Source of the DNA: Cephalopachus bancanus
Lineage: Eukaryota > Chordata > Mammalia > Primates > Tarsiidae
Direction of reading: 5' to 3'
DNA: 64,000 nucleotides
NCBI GenBank assembly: GCA_027257055.1
Contig: JAPVLO010000054.1
Location: 2,728,001-2,792,000 of the forward strand
Part shown: positions 12,227 through 23,394 of the stretch, in pieces
Layout: the number at the start of each line of letters is the position of its first letter
Numbering within the stretch: position 1 is the stretch's first letter
Position numbers and translations under genes: made by a program
The notes under the pieces: model-generated
Told to the model about the DNA's origin: nothing
The model's input: the letters and a program-made list of their open reading frames with translations, nothing else
Database searches by the model: none

Positions 12227-13064
12227 ATGGCATAGGTGGATTTGTGAGACTCTCCAAACGTGAATTCCCAAAAAGACTCTTACTTTTCTTCCTGCAGCCC
12301 CCTGATCACCACCAGCCACACTGGTACGAGGCCCAGGGACCTTTGGTCCCATGCAGGGCCAGATATCGCAGCCCGGCTGCAGCTGCTCCTCTATACGTGA
12401 CTCCGGCCGGCTGGGGAATCCCGAATCCCGGATCCCAGCTCCCTCCCTGGCTACATCATCATGACCAGCACCCAGTACCAAGCTGCCGGTCACCCAGGGA
12501 GGCTCTGGGCACCCGCCCCTCAGAGATACCAGTCCCATTTCTGGCTGAAGTGCCCTGTGAGGGACCCAGAGCCACCACCTGCCCTCTGGAGCTTTGGAGA
12601 TCTGGAGCCCCGGGCCCATCCTGGCTGAGGCACTCAGCGTGCGACCACAAGCTTGTGTAAGGGAGCAAAAGCCCAAGCTTGTGTAAGGCGCTGATTGGAG
12701 GCTTCCAGCTCCAGAGGAGGGAACCCCCGATGCTCTCATCCACCCCAGCCTGCTGGTGGAACCCTGGATCCAGTGCCTAGCTGGGCAGCTGGTCCCACCT
12801 AGACACCCACATGAGCATCCCTAAAAGTGAAAGTAAAACTACCACGTCCACCATTTTCAAGGCAGATTTGCATCGCCCCACCCACCTATCACAGCCTCCA
12901 CCTCGGTTCCCACAGTGACGTCATTAAACAGGAGACAAAGCCCTTCCCCTACACTGAACAGAGAAAAGAGTCACAGATCTTCCAGGCAGCAGGCTAGCTG
13001 CCGGCAACAAAAACAGAGGGGAGAGGCTGGAGATTAGAACTCAAGGGACTTTAGCCACTAAGGG

Positions 13065-14052
13065 ATGAGAGAAAAATCTACACAAATAAAGAAAAACCAA
13101 AAGGAGAATATGGGTCTCTCTCAGACTCCTGGGAGGGCAGACAATGAGAAAACTGACTTCGGAATGCAAACAATGAAGAGCCCCCAGAATGACTGGTCTC
13201 AAACTACAAACCTAGATATCAAGACATTAATGGAGAGATTAAAAAGAATTGAGGAGACTCAAGGAGAAACTAGAAAGGAGCTGATATCTGAGATAACAGT
13301 AATAAAGAATATTATGAATGAAATAAATAAGAAACTGATACACGTGGAAAGCAGAATTACCCAAGCAGAAAAAAAAAATCTCAGAGCTTGAGGACCAAAA
13401 CATAGAACTAACCCAAACTCTAAAAAACACAGAAAACAAGTTCCAAAAGACAGAAAAAAACCTTCAAGCGATGAGCGATTACTTCAAGAGACAGAACCAA
13501 AGAGTAATTGGCCTTCCTGAGGCAGAAGGAGAGACAGAGACCACACTGGAACAAACCTTCCATGAGATCAGTCAAGAAAACTTCTCTTACCTAATCAATG
13601 ATGCAAAACCTCAAATACAAGAGATCCAGAGAACCCCTGCAAGACAACAAATGAGAAAACCAACTCCTAGACACATAATAATTCACCTAAACAAAGTAGG
13701 CATAAAAGAAAAAATCCTAAAGGCAGCAAGAGAAAAAGGTCAGATCACCTACCAGGGAAAACCAATTAGAATAGCAGCAGATTTATCTACAGAAAACCTG
13801 CAGGCTAGGAGAGCTTGGAGCCCTATCTTCAAAGACCTAAAAGATAAACAATTTCAACCAAGAATAACCTACCCAGACAGATTAAGCTTCATCAGTGAGG
13901 GAGAATTAAAATCTTTCCCAGATATACAATCCCTAAGAACTTATGCTGCCACCAAACCACCTCGACATGAAACACATAAGAAAGTACTAAACACAGATGA
14001 AAAGGGGAAAAAAAGAACAACGTTCTTCACAAGAGTACAGGAAAAAGAATAA
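13065..14052 (+). pseudogene. LINE-1 ORF1 (RNA-binding chaperone), one frameshift
   Basis: ORF1p is the trimeric coiled-coil RNA-binding protein that coats L1 RNA. The first part (13065-13391) carries the heptad-like, Lys/Glu-rich coiled coil. A run of eight A at 13371-13378 then shifts the frame. The second part (13471-14052) carries the RRM and C-terminal domain, including AREKGQITYQGKPIRIAADL and RITYPDRLSFISEGE, both diagnostic of ORF1p. The stop lies about 70 bp before the ORF2 start, the usual L1 bicistronic spacing. Apart from the shift the gene is near full length (about 330 codons). Confidence 0.92.
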
Positions 14053-14125
14053 AATACACATGAACCAACCCCCAAAACAAAAGAAAGACAATAACCAAGT
14101 GGAAGAATAACTCTATAAGAACTCT

Positions 14126-17100
14126 ATGATAGGGATGAACTCTCACATTTCAGTAATTAGCCTGAACCTGAATGGACTAAATGCACCACTGAAAAGACAT
14201 AGAATGGCAAAATTGATAAAATATCACCAGGCAACAATATACTGCCTTCAAGAGACCCATCTCACTAGAAAGGACATGCACAGACTCAAAGTAAGAGGAT
14301 GGGAAACAAATTTTCAGGCAAATGGAACACAAAAGAAAGGAGGAGTCATGATCCTAATTTCAGACAAAACACCATTTAAGCTATCAAAAATTTAAAAAGA
14401 TACAGAGGGCCACTACATAATGATAAAAGGTTCACTCCATCAACAAGAAATTTCTATCCTAAACATATATGCACCTACCATAGGTGCACCAACTTTTATA
14501 AAGCAACTCCTAGGAAAGCTAAAGAAAGATATTGACTCTAACACCATCATAACTGGGGACTTTAATTCCCCAATCACAACCCTAGACAGATCATCAGGAC
14601 AAAAAATCAGCAATGAGATCCGGAACCTCAATGTGACTCTGGACCAAATGGACTTAGTTGATACCTACAGAACACTCCATCCAAAGACCAGAATACACAT
14701 TCTACTCACCACCACATGGAACGTATACCAAGATCGACCACATAATTGGCCATAAATCAAACATAAGCAAATTTAAAAGGACTGAAATTCTGCCATACAT
14801 CTTCTCGGACCACAGTGGAATAAAAATAAACATTAACACCAACAAGGTCCCCCCATAACCCACAAAGACATGGACACTACACAGCATGATGCTAAACAAC
14901 TCCTGGGTTAATAATGAAATCAAACAGAGATTAAAAGATACCTGGAAACAAATGAAAATGAAGAAACATCTTACCAAAATCTCTGGGACGCCTTAAAAGC
15001 TGTAGTAAGAGGGGAATTTATATCCCTACAAACACACATGAAGAAAATGAAAGGAGCACAAATTAACAGCCTAACAAGCCACCTAAGGAAGCTGGAAAAG
15101 CAAGACCACAAAAACCCTAATTTCAGCAGAAGAATCCAGATCACCAAAATAAAAGCCCAGATCCAGAACATAGAAGATAAAAAGACAATACAAAAAATCA
15201 ATGAAACAAAAAGCTGGTCCTTTGAAAGGATAAACAAGATCGATGGTCCCCTAGCTAGACTGACCAAGAAAAAGAAAGAAAAAACCCAAATAAGCACAAT
15301 CAGAAGCACAAAAGATGAAGTGACATATGACCTTGAAGAAATACAAAAGATCATCAGAGACTACTATGTACATTTGTATGGAAACAAACTTGAAAACCTC
15401 AAGGAAATGGAGGACTTTCTGTCATCACACAACCTACATAGGTTGAAACAAGAAGAAATCGAGACCCCTAAATAGACCAATAACAATCAAGGAAATTGAC
15501 TAAGTAATAAAAAAACTACCTACAAAAAAAAAAGCCCTGGACCAGATGGCTTTCCAGCAGAATTCTACAAGACATTTAAGGAGGAACTGATTCCAATCCT
15601 ACTGAAGCTATTTCAGGCAATTGAGAAAGATGGAACCCTCCCCAAATCATTTTATGAAGCTAACATCACATTGATATCCAAGCCAGGTAAAGATCCAACA
15701 AAAAAAGAGAACTATAGGCCAATATCTTTGATGAACATAGATGCTAAAATTCTCAACAAGATCCTAGCAAACTGGATTCAACAACACATCTCAAAAATCA
15801 TCCATCATGACCAAGTAGGCTTCATCCCAGGGATGCAAGTCTGGTTCAACATTCATAAAACAATAAATGTAATTAAATACATCAACAGATGCCAAAACAA
15901 AAACCACATGATTATATCATTAGATGCAGAAAATGCTTTTGATAAAATCCAGCACCCCTTCTTGATAAAAACCCTTGAACATCTAGGCATACATGGAACA
16001 TACCTCAAAGTAGCAAAAGCCATCTACGAGAAACCCACAGCCAGCATACTCCTAAATGGACAAAATTGTAACTGTTCCCCTGAAAATTGGAACAAGACAA
16101 GGATGCCCACTCTCACCCCTCCTGTTCAATATAGTATTGGAAGTCCTGGCTAGAGCAATCAGAGAAGAGAAGGCAATCAGGGGTATCCAAATAGGAAAAG
16201 AGTAAGTCAAATTATCTCTCTTTGCAGATGACATGATTGTGTACCTTGAAAACCCAAGAGAATCAGTCAAAAACCTCCTTACACTGATAAAGCCCTTCAG
16301 TAAAGTCTCAGGATATAAAATAAATGTGCAAAAGACAATCGTATTTCTTTACACCAATAATGAACAAACAGAAACCCAAATAACAAGCACAATTCCATTC
16401 ACAATAGCCACACAAAAAAAAAATACCTTGGCATCTTCCTAACCAGAGACGTGAAAGACCTTTACAATGAAAACTACAAAACTCTGCTCAAAGAAATCAA
16501 AGATGACACAAACAAGTGGAAAAATAGCCCATGCTCATGGATTGGAAGAATCAACATTGTGAAGATGTCCATCTTACCTAAGGCAATCTACAGATTCAAT
16601 GCAATACCCATCAAATTACCAGCAACATTCTTCTCAGACCTAGAAAAAAACAACACAGGAATTCATATGGAAACACAAACAACCAAGAATAGCCAGAACA
16701 ATCCTCAGCAGAAAAAAAAAGCAGGTGGTGTCACATTACCAGACTTCAAACTTTACTATAAAGCTACAATCATCAAAACAGTTTGGTATTGGTATAGGAA
16801 CAGGCATATAGATCAATGGATTAGAATTGAGATCCCAGAAGCAAAACCTCAATTTCTCAACCAACTCATCTTCGACAAAGCCTCCACCACTACCACTGGG
16901 GAGAGGAGAACCTATTCAGTAAATGGTGCTGGGAAAACTGGCTGACCACATGCAGAAGATTGAAACGGGACCCCTATCTATCCCCATACACAAAAATTAG
17001 CTCCAAATGAATCAGAGACCTAAATGTAAAACTTCAAATTATAAGAACCTTAGAAAATGAAGAGCATACCCTCATGGAAGTTGGAACTGGCATCTAATTC

Positions 17101-17801
17101 CTGAACAAAATTTGAAACCCACAGGCCATAAGGGATAAGATAGACAAGTGGGACCTCATTAAACTGACAAGCTTCTGCAAAGCCAAAGAAACCATCAAGA
17201 GAGCAGGGAGACAGCCTACAGACTGTGAAAAAGTTTTTGCCAACTCCTGGTCTGACAAAGGCTTAACATCTTGGATCTACAAGGAACTCAAATGTGCTGA
17301 AAAGAAAAAACAAACAACCCCATTATAAAATGGGCAAACGATATGAACAGACACTTCATAAAGGAAGACATCCGAGCAGCCAACAGACACATGAAGAAAT
17401 GCTCAACCTCACTAATCATCAGGGAGATGCAAATCAAAACCACACTGAGATACCACCTAACTCCAGTCAGAATGGCAATTATCAATAACTCAGAAAATAA
17501 TAGTTGTTGGAGAGGGTGTGGCGAAAATGGAACACTCCTACACTGTTGGTGGGAGTGTAAACTAGTGCAACCTCTGTGGAAAGCAGTGTGGCAATTCCTA
17601 AAAGCTCTAAACATCAACCTCCCATATGATCCTGCAATCCCCCTATTGGGAATATATCCTGAAGAACTCAAATCACTCTATCAAAAAGACAACTGCACAC
17701 GAATGTTTATCACAGCATTGTTCACAATAGCAAGAACCTGGAACCAACCACGCTGTCCATCAAAAGAAGACTGGATTAAAAAATGTGGTATATATACATG
17801 A
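14126..17801 (+). pseudogene. LINE-1 ORF2 (endonuclease/reverse transcriptase), multiply broken
   Basis: ORF2p would nick target DNA and copy L1 RNA. The AP-like endonuclease starts at 14126 (SLNLNGLNAPLKRHR, then CLQETHL with the catalytic Glu). An in-frame TAA at 14393-14395 and later frame changes break it. The reverse transcriptase core is visible at 15671-16153 ([31 protein letters not shown]), and the FADD catalytic motif lies at about 16220-16234 in another frame. The cysteine-rich C-terminus is at 17343-17801 ([18 protein letters not shown]). The homologous segments alternate between two frames along the gene, so several indels have occurred. Confidence 0.93.
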
Positions 17802-18443
17802 TGGAATACAATGCAGCCATAAAAAAGAACAAAATCATGAATTTCGCAGCAACCTGGATGGAGTTACAGTCTATAATACTGACTGACCTCTCACAGAAAC
17901 AAATATCTGAGTATCACATATTCTCACTCATATAGTGGACCTTGATCATCCAATGCACTACCATAAGAAAATGACTGACAGTGGCGGGAAACTATGGGGG
18001 GGGGCGAGGATGGGACTAATGGTAGTAAACATCTGTCTGGGGATGGGGAGACACCTGTTATCAACAAGGGGGCCTGAATGAAGCATATTTGTATACCTAA
18101 CCCTTAACTGTACCCCACAATATCAAAATAAAAAATATTGATTAAAGAAAAAAGAAAACATCTATGGAACACAAAATTTAACTGAGCAGCTTTAAGTGCT
18201 CAGTTGGTAGAAAATAGGCATTAGTGGCAGTTAGTAGAAAACAGGATCTATTCTCACATCATAAATCTAGAAAGAACACTTGCCTCTGAAGCACTTCCTG
18301 TGAGAAATGGGTCTAATAAGCAGGTATGTGTCAATCATTATTGATAGTCTTTAGCGCACTTTACTCCATCTTTGTGGTTTCTATTCTCTCATGGCAGAAA
18401 AGAACACTAAGTATATGACAAGTTTTGAAGAATTAGATTCTCT

Positions 18444-18709
18444 GCCAGGTGCAGTGGCTCATGCCTATAATCCTAGCACTTTGGGAGGCGGAGGCAAGAG
18501 GACTGCCTGAGCTCAGGGATTCAAGACTTCATCTCTACAATAAATCAAAATATTATCTGGGTGTGGAGGTGCATGCCAGCTACTTAGAAGGCTGAGGCAG
18601 AAGGATCAACTGAACCCAGAAGGTAGAGGCTGCGGTGGCCATGAGTAGCATGCTACTGCACTCCAGCCAGGGTGACAGAGTAAGACTCTGACTCAAAAAA
18701 AAAAAAAAA
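18444..18709 (+). mobile_element. older/intermediate Alu with a deletion in the left arm
   Basis: GCCAGGTGCAGTGGCTCATG start, ancestral CTAGCACTTTGGG but ACAATAAATC linker. About 35 bp between the left-arm B-box region and ACTTCATCTC are missing. TAGATTCTC flanks both ends. Confidence 0.9.
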
Positions 18710-19975
18710 TAGATTCTCCAACGTATGAATCAAAGACCTGGCTTAATAAAGTTAAGGAGTCACTTTTCTATCATCTTATGCTGAATTAGGAAAAAATATG
18801 AGAGTGTTTGATTGACTTGCCATGCAACTCTTAAAAATTTCTGAATCATCAGTCATCCCTTTGGCCTATGGTATATTTTTTTAGAGAGAGAAATAGCAGG
18901 CATAAGAACAATATAAATTGTACGGTAATTCTTGTGCTGCTTTCCCAGGGAAGCACAACAAAACAAAACATTATAACCAACTGTCAGAGTAACCGCCAAC
19001 TTCAGGGATGTGAGGATAAGGGTAAACTCCATAGAGGGCACGATGTGGGAGGGGAGTAGAAAAGGTTTAGGAAATGTGCTCTTGAGAATCAACTTAAACA
19101 TGAGCAACTCTTGAGGAAATGTTTCCACTTGTCTACTCTTTTGACTTTTCTCTAGAAACAGGATGATCTGCATATGTCATCATTCCATAAGCAATTTTAT
19201 AGAGTTTCTTTCTCAAGAACTAGAGTTCTATCATTAAAAAATAAGAAAGTATTATAAAACTATGCTAGTTAAGTTACCATTTTAGGTACCCAATTATTAA
19301 AAGCTTACTTCTAAACTGAAATTGTTTCAGCTATACCATCTGTAAAGCACACTTTTCTCCGACTCCTCATAGCATTATGAGAAATCTATAAAAGATATCA
19401 ATGTGATCTGTTGGATTTCTGCAAGTATGAAGATATTTTTAAATGTTCACACATAGAGCAGACAACAAAATGCTTTTACTGACTATGATGTGTTGTTTTG
19501 GTATTTTTAACTGAGAGAAAATTGAGTAATTGTCCTTGTCATTTACAGAGTTAATCATGTGACTCAATCTTTATCCCATACATTAATTTTACTTTCAAAA
19601 AACTATTATATTTTCTAGTAATAAAAAATATAATCTCAGCAATATGAATGGAATAGGATAATAGATTACATTGAAATCTTGCAATTTGAGAAAGTGAAGC
19701 CCAAATTAAATAATTTCCTCAAAAAGATTTGATTGGCTTTTTCATACAAGTCAGATGGTCAACAAGCATTGTTCTTGTTTCCACCCTTTGACAATTACGG
19801 TCAGATTTTATTTATAAGCCTCTGGGGAGGAAAATACTTTATATTCATAATGAAAAAAATGTTCAATTAAACTTTGGCACTTACCAGTATCTTATTTATA
19901 AGCTAGAGTTTACTGATTTATCTCAGATATATCAGTATATCTGAGATAAACATTTCATTTCCATGACCATTTTCC
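18710..19975. other. AT-rich non-coding DNA
   Basis: A 106-codon minus frame (18853-19173) has no splice or repeat support. An 11-bp inverted repeat (TATCTCAGATA / TATCTGAGATA) lies at 19919-19948. Confidence 0.5.
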
Positions 19976-20107
19976 TTTTTTTTTTTTTTTTTTGATGAGG
20001 TCTTGCCATGTTGCCCAGGCTGGTCTCAGACCCATGGGCTCAGGCAATTCTCTTGCTTCAGTTTCCCAAAGTGCTGGGATTATAGGCGTGAGCCACCATG
20101 CCCGGCT
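19976..20107 (-). mobile_element. free left Alu monomer (FLAM-like)
   Basis: Poly-T then a single arm (TGATGAGGTCTTGCCATG ... GAGCCACCATGCCCGGCT), with no second arm. Confidence 0.85.
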
Positions 20108-20179
20108 AATATCAATTACATTACTTGTTAGGTCAAATGTTAGGTTAAAATATATCCCAGTAGGGCCTCCCAACTGTTT

Positions 20180-20620
20180 GGTCTCACCTGTCAGGGGTGT
20201 CTGCAATCTGGTGCCATGTGAAAGATGCAAAGAATTGCAGAAGTTAGATTGGAAAATATAGTTTATTTAGAAAGTAAATTAGAGAGAAAAGATTCACCTC
20301 CCCAAGGTAGGGGAGGGGGCCAAAGCTTAGAAAAAACGGTGGCCATAACTCAAAGAGCCACGTAGAAACACCAGAGTTTAACAAAGCAACGGCCGACCAT
20401 TTTTAATTAACGACCATGTTTGTACCAGGAGAGTAATCCCAGTATAGAGTCTCTGGAACTCTCATAGAAGGCTGAATGTTTTGGGGAGGGAGATTGGAGT
20501 TTACCTTCATCTTAAAGAGAAGTCTGCACTTCTGAAGGAATGAAAACTTAGCAATATACTTGCACAGACACTGAATGAAGGAAACAATACAGCTCTAGAG
20601 ACTAAGGTAGCAAATATTGT
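20180..20620 (-). mobile_element. possible solo LTR
   Basis: Read on the minus strand there is CTTTGGCCCCCTCCCC, a polyadenylation signal (CTAAATAAACTATATTTTCC, at 20251-20270) and a downstream segment ending ACATGGCACCAGATTGCAGA, an arrangement like the R/U5 part of an LTR. Edges are not defined and I could not name the family. It might instead be unique DNA. Confidence 0.35.
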
Positions 20621-22449
20621 ATCTTTCTAGCTAATGCATTTAGACATCCCTCAGATTTTCAAATCATGTCAAGACAATGCATCAGGGGCAGGTACGTAAT
20701 TGCATAAAGGTAAGAAAAAGACACAGACACAAAGGAGAATGTTCTACAAAGTGATCTCTAAACAAACAAATGCTTTTTGAAGTCTTTAAAAACTTTCCAA
20801 AGTATAAAGAGGTCTTGAGACAAGAAGTTTGAGAACTGTTGACCTAAAATTTCAAAACTCTCTGACTTCTGATCTCATCCAGCCAGCAGAGATGATTCAC
20901 CTTAACAGAGTGATTCACCTTGTGGTGCAATCTGTCTGATAACAGGTGAATTCCCTTTGAGGAACAGCTAATGAAGCATCAAAAGACTTCAAGCAAATAC
21001 CATGGATCACACATGGCAGAATTTCAGCCAGTATAGAAAAAAAAAAAAGATGTTCAAAGCCATTCTGGATATTACTCTCCAAAGATTAATCTAGGGAGAA
21101 TCCCTGGACTATTTTTTAAGACTTTGCACAATCTTCTGATCAGTTTTATAGAAATTCATACAAAACCTATTATGCCAAATCTTATGCTAAAATTTGGGAT
21201 ACAAATTTCCTATAGTCCAAGATATCCCCAAATGTATGATCTACTTAAATTAAATATGTCAGTGTTTGTCGAAGTGTAAGAGGGAAAACACAACAATCAT
21301 TCAAATAAACCCTCTACTACTTTGCCAACTTGTAAGAGCCATAAAAAGACTTTGACTAGTCACGGTATGTTTAAATCTCTAGGCCAGCCTGAAAGAAACT
21401 TCCAAAGTTAAGGAAACAACCACAGGTAGGACACATAGAAGAAAAACTCAACTAATGCTTCTCTAGTAATATCTTACTAGATGGCATTTGTTTCTTCTCC
21501 TCTTCCCTCTCCTTGGAAACATCATAAACAAGGACTATAAATGACCCACTTGCACTTGTCTATGAATGTGCTTTAGGACAGGCCTGATAGCAAATGGCAA
21601 ATTACCTATTATCTCTAAAATCCTGTGATGCTTGATTGGAGAGAATATGTAAAATGGCTTTCTTTCTCCTGCTCAGAGGGGTTTAGCTGTCCTGTCTGGG
21701 ATGATAATGCAATCATCTGTAGAAAACACAAATTCCCTAATTAACAATAGAGCCCTGGGAAACTTCCTCTATAAAAGGCAAAACTAAGCAGGCCTCTACA
21801 CAGCTATCAAACCAAGAGGGTTTGACTTGATTGGATCTTAGATTAAGTGTCTTATTTCCTTTTTCCTATTTGGCAGGGAATCTTCAAAGCAAAGTCTCCT
21901 GATTGTCTTTCAGATAATCTCCTCTAGCATGTTTTTAATCAAGATAATGTGGAAAGATCCAGTAAAGTTCAAACGTCTTTCATAGGGCAGCCTGGGCACA
22001 CTAATATCAAGGTATTAATCAGGAATTCGTAAGATTGAGCATTATAAGGTTCTGTGCCCACTTTCTCTGCTAAATATATTTAGTGCACTTGGGACATTGA
22101 CCACGACCACTTTGTCTCTTCACTCTCCTCCAAATCGTCAATTATTCAATTTTGTCCATTTAAGCAAATTATTGATCAAACAAATCCCTTTCTGTGGTCT
22201 TTCCCTTCAGTACTTCCACTGGGTTTTTTGTTGTTGTTTTTTTTTAATCACATCTAGTCTGCTTTTTTTTCTTTCCTCTAGCTTCTCACATAATTTAAAT
22301 GCCTAAGTAATTTGAAATGCAAAGCAGACAACACCACTCCCTTACTTAAAACATTTAATGGCTCTCTATTACTTATAAATCCAAAGCTCTATATTGCCCA
22401 TAAGTCCAAATTCTCTAATGCTTTATTTGGTTTATTTATTTTTTTTAAT
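20621..22449. other. non-coding DNA
   Basis: Long unique stretch. A weak L2-like phrase (TGGCTCTCTATTACTTATAA) near 22360 is the only repeat hint. Confidence 0.5.
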
Positions 22450-22570
22450 CTGTAATGTAGGGACTATAATAGTACCCATTCACAGGGTAGTTGTTAGTAT
22501 TAAAATAAGTTTGTATATATAACATGCTTAGAATAGGAGCTGGAATATATTAAGTTAAAATTTCTTCTAT
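22450..22570 (+). mobile_element. MIR
   Basis: CTGTAATGTAGGGACTATAA, CACAGGGTAGTTGTTAGTAT and AACATGCTTAGAATAGGAGC follow the MIR consensus order. Confidence 0.6.
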
Positions 22571-22612
22571 GATGATGGTCATGATGATGGAGATGATGAC
22601 AAAGACAAAGAC
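22571..22612. repeat. imperfect (GAT)n/(GACAAA)n
   Basis: GATGATGGTCATGATGATGG followed by GATGATGACAAAGACAAAGA. Confidence 0.7.
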
Positions 22613-23017
22613 CATTTTTAGAGGTTTGGCTCTGTACTCTGGTGATGGCTCTTCTTCCCCATTGTCTTGTTTCTTTCCTTCTTTAAGCCATTGTATTTTG
22701 TTGTTAAATACTTGAACGGGCAGGGTTAGCTTATTTTACTTATAAATATCAGTTCCTGGACCATGGCTATTACCAGGGTTACTACAGGACTCAGAAAATA
22801 AAGACGAGAATCCCTAGGGAAGTCTAGGTGAGCAGTATCATAAAACCCAAATAGAACAAGCTTTCTCTTCCTTGACTGCTTGTCAGCAACGTCCGAGTTT
22901 TCTTAACTTCTGAAGCCAAGGTAGACATCTCAGATTTGAGCAATGGTCAGTATTCTACTTTGATAAAGCTCTGTAACCAGAGACTCTGAACCAAAAAAGA
23001 GAACTTCTCTTGGGACA
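22613..23017. other. non-coding DNA
   Basis: No gene or repeat recognised up to the TSD of the minus-strand L1. Confidence 0.55.
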
Positions 23018-23394
23018 GATACAATTTCTTTTTTTTTCTTCCCCTCTTTTAATTCTTATTTTAAACTTGTGGGGTACAATTCAGGGTTTGGTATAAAAAT
23101 ATTCATTGTACAGGTACCCTTGTTGATGAGGTGTGCTCCCCCTTCCCCAGGCAGATATCGACTACTGTCAATCTCACCTCCCCCCGCCCACCCCATCCCC
23201 GGCCGTTTACTGCTACTCTCAATCCTTTTCTTCTAGTATTATGGTAGTTGTTCAAGGTCCACTTATGAGTGAGAACATGTGATACTCAGCTCTTTGTTTC
23301 TGTGAGAGATCACTCAGTATCATAAACTCTAATTCCAACCAGGTTGCTGTGAAGTTCATGATTTTGTTCTTTACGGTTGTGTAATATTCCATCA

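Larger units (their letters stand above)
12197..18167 (+). mobile_element. full-length LINE-1, broken, with 14-bp target-site duplication
   Basis: The element runs from 12211 to 18153 (about 5.9 kb) between two identical copies of GAAAACATCTATGG, at 12197-12210 and 18154-18167. Those copies are the hallmark of target-primed reverse transcription. The order is a GC-richer 5' UTR starting with a GATGGCG motif, ORF1, a spacer of about 70 bp, ORF2, a 3' UTR with a G-rich tract near 17996-18006, AATAAA at 18127-18132 and an A-rich tail. It inserted into the 3' region of an older L1M (11885-12196, opposite strand). Both ORFs are frameshifted, so it is dead as an autonomous element, but the intact TSD and full length say it is fairly young. 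Confidence 0.95.

Noticed and set aside
12244..12660. 138-codon + strand frame in GC-rich sequence
   Set aside because: Lies inside the L1 5' UTR and overlaps an antisense frame; no start context or family resemblance. Explained by GC content.
14971..15354. 127-codon minus frame rich in Phe/Leu, looks like a membrane protein
   Set aside because: Antisense of L1 ORF2; A-rich sense DNA gives T-rich, hydrophobic antisense codons. The same applies at 25796, 17288 and 31684.
18280..18322. Possible short exon ending AAGCAG before GTATGT
   Set aside because: Weak acceptor, very short, no coding support beyond one open frame by chance.
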